Source: Bacteroidota bacterium (lineage in GTDB: Bacteria > Bacteroidota > Ignavibacteria > UBA10030 > UBA8401). From it: a stretch of DNA of 8,211 bases. The stretch covers positions 1 through 8,211 of the forward strand of contig DMPG01000361.1 in assembly GCA_003456055.1 (NCBI GenBank). The letters run 5' to 3'. Made by a program: the position numbers and the translations under genes. Below, one piece after another: positions 6,501-8,211 of this stretch (position 1 is its first letter; every line of letters begins with the position of its first letter). The notes beneath the pieces are model-generated. The model was not told the DNA's origin and ran no database searches. It saw only the letters and a list, made by a program, of their open reading frames with translations.

Positions 6501-6550
6501 CTCGCAAAGACGCTAAGAAATAATTCTTTGTGCCTTTGCGTCTTTGCGTG
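6501..6550. repeat. Imperfect palindromic intergenic repeat (CGCAAAGACGC type)
   Basis: CGCAAAGACGC (6503-6513) and its exact complement GCGTCTTTGCG (6538-6548) form an 11-bp stem. After one mismatch, three further pairs (AAG/CTT) extend it, with an A/T-rich loop. It fills most of the 62-base gap between aguB and aguA. It lacks a following T-run, so it is not a standard terminator. It resembles a palindromic CGCAAAGACGCAAAGGCGC-like intergenic element seen in many unrelated environmental genomes (general knowledge). In RNA it could stabilise or attenuate the aguB-aguA transcript. Confidence 0.75.
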
Positions 6551-6559
6551 AAATACATA

Positions 6560-7612
6560 ATGACTGAAAAGAAAACTCCAAAACAACTTGGCTATCGATT
6601 TCCCGCCGAATGGGAACCACAGGCAGCAACATGGCTTTCATGGGCGCACAAATTAGAATCGTGGCCGGATAAATTTGAACCGGTTCCGTATATTTATACA
6701 AATATCGTGCGGACGATCGCTCAATTCCAGAAAATAAATATCAACGTTAACGATGATGAGATGTTCGAGGATGTTCAATCCCGATTGCTTCTTGCGGGTG
6801 TTCCCGAAGATCGATTTGCATTGTATAAAATTCCGACAAATGACGCGTGGTGCAGAGATCATGGTCCTGCGTTTTTAGTAAATCCAAATGCGAAGGATAA
6901 ACTTGCGATCGTGGATTGGGGATACAATGCGTGGGGAAACAAATATCCGCCGTTCGATATGGATGATGTTGTACCGACAAAGATTGCCGAACAGTACAAC
7001 GTTCCTGTTTTTTATCCGGGAATTGTGATGGAGGGAGGCTCAATTGAAGTGAACGGCAAAGGATGTCTTCTCACCACAAAAGCATGTTTGTTGAATGAGA
7101 ACAGAAATCCCAATCTCAATCAGGAACAGATCGAAACATTTCTGAAAGAATATTACGGACAGGAAAAGATTCTCTGGCTGAACGACGGCATCGTCGGCGA
7201 CGATACGGATGGACATATTGACGATCTTTCCCGTTTCGTCAATCCGACAACGATCGTTACATGCGTTGAAGAGGATCCGCAGGATGAGAACTATGAGATC
7301 CTTCAGGAGAATCTGAAACTGCTTCGAACGCTTACCGATCAAGATAACAAGCCGTTCAATATTATTGAACTGCCGATGCCTGGTTATGTTGCGTATGACG
7401 GGCAGCGGCTTCCTGCAAGTTATGCAAACTTTTTGATTGGCAACGGATTTGTGATCGTTCCGCTCTTCAATCATCCCAACGATCTGAAAGCATTGAACAT
7501 CATTCAATCGCAGTTTCCCGATCGGAAAGTGATCGGCATTGACTGTATTGATCTTGTCTGGGGATTGGGAACACTGCATTGCATCAGTCAGCAGGAACCG
7601 CTTGTGCAGTGA
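6560..7612 (+). CDS. aguA: Agmatine deiminase (agmatine iminohydrolase)
   Basis: This enzyme converts agmatine to N-carbamoylputrescine and ammonia, feeding AguB upstream. The 350-residue protein has the features of the guanidine-modifying pentein fold. These are the opening GYRFPAEWEPQAATWLSWAH, the substrate-binding TNDAWCRDHGP (residues 93-103, Asp95 and Asp100), the MEGGSIEVNG strand with Glu158, the catalytic His219 in DTDGHIDDLSRF, and the nucleophile Cys341 in GLGTLHCISQQEP. An upstream in-frame GTG at 6530 would add ten residues (MPLRLCVKYI) encoded by the palindromic repeat. The ATG at 6560 gives the natural family N-terminus and is preferred, although no clear ribosome site precedes it. 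Likely co-transcribed with fabF and aguB. Confidence 0.96.
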   Translation: MTEKKTPKQLGYRFPAEWEPQAATWLSWAHKLESWPDKFEPVPYIYTNIVRTIAQFQKININVNDDEMFEDVQSRLLLAGVPEDRFALYKIPTNDAWCRDHGPAFLVNPNAKDKLAIVDWGYNAWGNKYPPFDMDDVVPTKIAEQYNVPVFYPGIVMEGGSIEVNGKGCLLTTKACLLNENRNPNLNQEQIETFLKEYYGQEKILWLNDGIVGDDTDGHIDDLSRFVNPTTIVTCVEEDPQDENYEILQENLKLLRTLTDQDNKPFNIIELPMPGYVAYDGQRLPASYANFLIGNGFVIVPLFNHPNDLKALNIIQSQFPDRKVIGIDCIDLVWGLGTLHCISQQEPLVQ

Positions 7613-7634
7613 ACAGTGATCACAATTTACACGA

Positions 7635-7672
7635 GTTGACCGTCATCGTAAAGATGGCTGTCAACTATTTAT
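7635..7672 (+). terminator. Probable terminator hairpin after aguA
   Basis: GTTGAC (7635-7640) pairs with GTCAAC (7660-7665). The inner stem continues after one mismatch with about six pairs, including one G-T, around a GTAAA loop. The following tract TATTTATTATAACTTT is T-rich but interrupted, so termination efficiency is uncertain. It starts 22 bases after the aguA stop. Confidence 0.6.
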
Positions 7673-7757
7673 TATAACTTTAAAGCAGTGCCTATATAGT
7701 TGTCCATCCCGTTAGAACGCATTAAAAAAGTAAAAACGAACTTAAAACAATTTGTTA

Positions 7758-8156
7758 ATGACAATCCAATTATTTGATAAGACTTCTGATGAACCAGTTG
7801 ACAAATTGTCCAGAATCTATGGCATGCTATTTTTTGCAGCATTATTGTTAGGGTTTGCTTCGACACTGTTGTACAGAAAATATATTTCTTCAAACCATAT
7901 ATATGATTTTGGTTTAGCTGATTCATTGCCAAATTTCTTTGCTGTTTTTGGGTTTTCATATTTAATGCTATTTCACTATCAAAAGAAAGTTGGCAAAACT
8001 TCTCCTCATTATTTTTTTATCAGCGCATTATCAATGATCGCATATGAGATCTCCCAACGATATGAGAGTGGAACATTTGATATACGAGACATTATTGCCT
8101 CAATAATCGGTTCCGTGGTTGCTTATGGTGTGTATGTAATTCTGAATAAAAAATGA
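7758..8156 (+). CDS. Small multi-pass membrane protein with VanZ-like C-terminal signature
   Basis: This 132-residue protein has about four hydrophobic segments: roughly 20-39, 56-74, 84-98 and 110-129. The second segment follows DFGLADSLPNF, and the C-terminal part reads ISQRYESGTFDIRDIIASIIGSVVAYGVYVIL. It resembles the Q-x(5-7)-R/T-x-F-D-x-x-D-I-I-x-N-x-x-G signature of VanZ-like membrane proteins, with Ser115 where many members have Asn. VanZ relatives are linked to glycopeptide resistance in one case, but most are uncharacterised, so no function is assigned. The ATG at 7758 is preferred over the TTG at 7752; no strong ribosome site is visible for either. It stands alone after the aguA terminator and is more AT-rich than aguA. 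Confidence 0.72.
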   Translation: MTIQLFDKTSDEPVDKLSRIYGMLFFAALLLGFASTLLYRKYISSNHIYDFGLADSLPNFFAVFGFSYLMLFHYQKKVGKTSPHYFFISALSMIAYEISQRYESGTFDIRDIIASIIGSVVAYGVYVILNKK

Positions 8157-8192
8157 GTTTTGCTTAAACGGTGGACTCCCTGTGACGCTATA

Positions 8193-8211
8193 AAAAATAA
8201 AAACGCCGCTC
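8193..8211 (-). terminator. Possible distal half of a terminator for a minus-strand gene beyond the right edge
   Basis: Read on the minus strand, the edge sequence is GAGCGGCG followed by TTTTTATTTTTTAT. That has the form of a right stem arm plus U-tract. The matching left arm would lie outside the window, so this cannot be confirmed. It would imply a gene converging on the VanZ-like gene. Confidence 0.3.

Noticed and set aside
6530..6559. GTG-initiated ten-residue extension of AguA
   Set aside because: The extension is encoded by the palindromic repeat and is unlike the family N-terminus. The ATG at 6560 gives the expected start.
7040..7579. Minus-strand frame of 179 codons opposite aguA
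   Set aside because: It lies wholly inside aguA, whose full catalytic set is intact. The product has no recognisable motif.

Overview
The window looks like chromosomal DNA from a Gram-negative, moderately AT-rich bacterium. I infer a member of the Bacteroidota/Chlorobiota/Ignavibacteria side of the tree. The grounds are weak or absent Shine-Dalgarno sequences at several starts, a lipoprotein and a barrel-like exported protein ending in Phe, long A/T-rich intergenic stretches, and a CGCAAAGACGC-type intergenic repeat. This is inference from sequence style only. All convincing genes are on the + strand.

Region 1 (1-3070) is a possible regulatory and effector module. It starts with the C-terminal half of an OmpR/PhoB-type response regulator cut by the left edge, followed by a complete membrane histidine kinase whose periplasmic domain carries a Cys pair. 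A 100-bp gap follows, holding a PhoB-box-like direct repeat (7-bp CGTGATA twice, 11-bp period) placed just upstream of a possible -10. Next come a small lipoprotein of the cytochrome P460 type (CxxCH plus a candidate cross-linking lysine) and an exported Cys/His/Met-rich protein built from about three 32-residue repeats. A clear rho-independent terminator closes the block. The parts suggest a two-component system controlling periplasmic haem and metal proteins; the signal (metal, NO/hydroxylamine or redox) is unknown.

Region 2 (3071-4379) holds one exported, probably outer-membrane beta-barrel protein of unknown function. It has its own promoter-like sequence and an inverted repeat upstream. 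A gene-free 235-bp stretch follows it.

Region 3 (4380-7680) is metabolic: fabF (fatty acid elongation), then aguB and aguA, which together convert agmatine to putrescine. fabF and aguB are 12 nt apart. aguB and aguA are separated by 62 nt holding a hairpin-forming repeat. A probable terminator hairpin follows aguA.

Region 4 (7681-8211) holds a small membrane protein with a VanZ-like C-terminal signature. At the right edge is a sequence that may be the tail of a terminator for a minus-strand gene outside the window.
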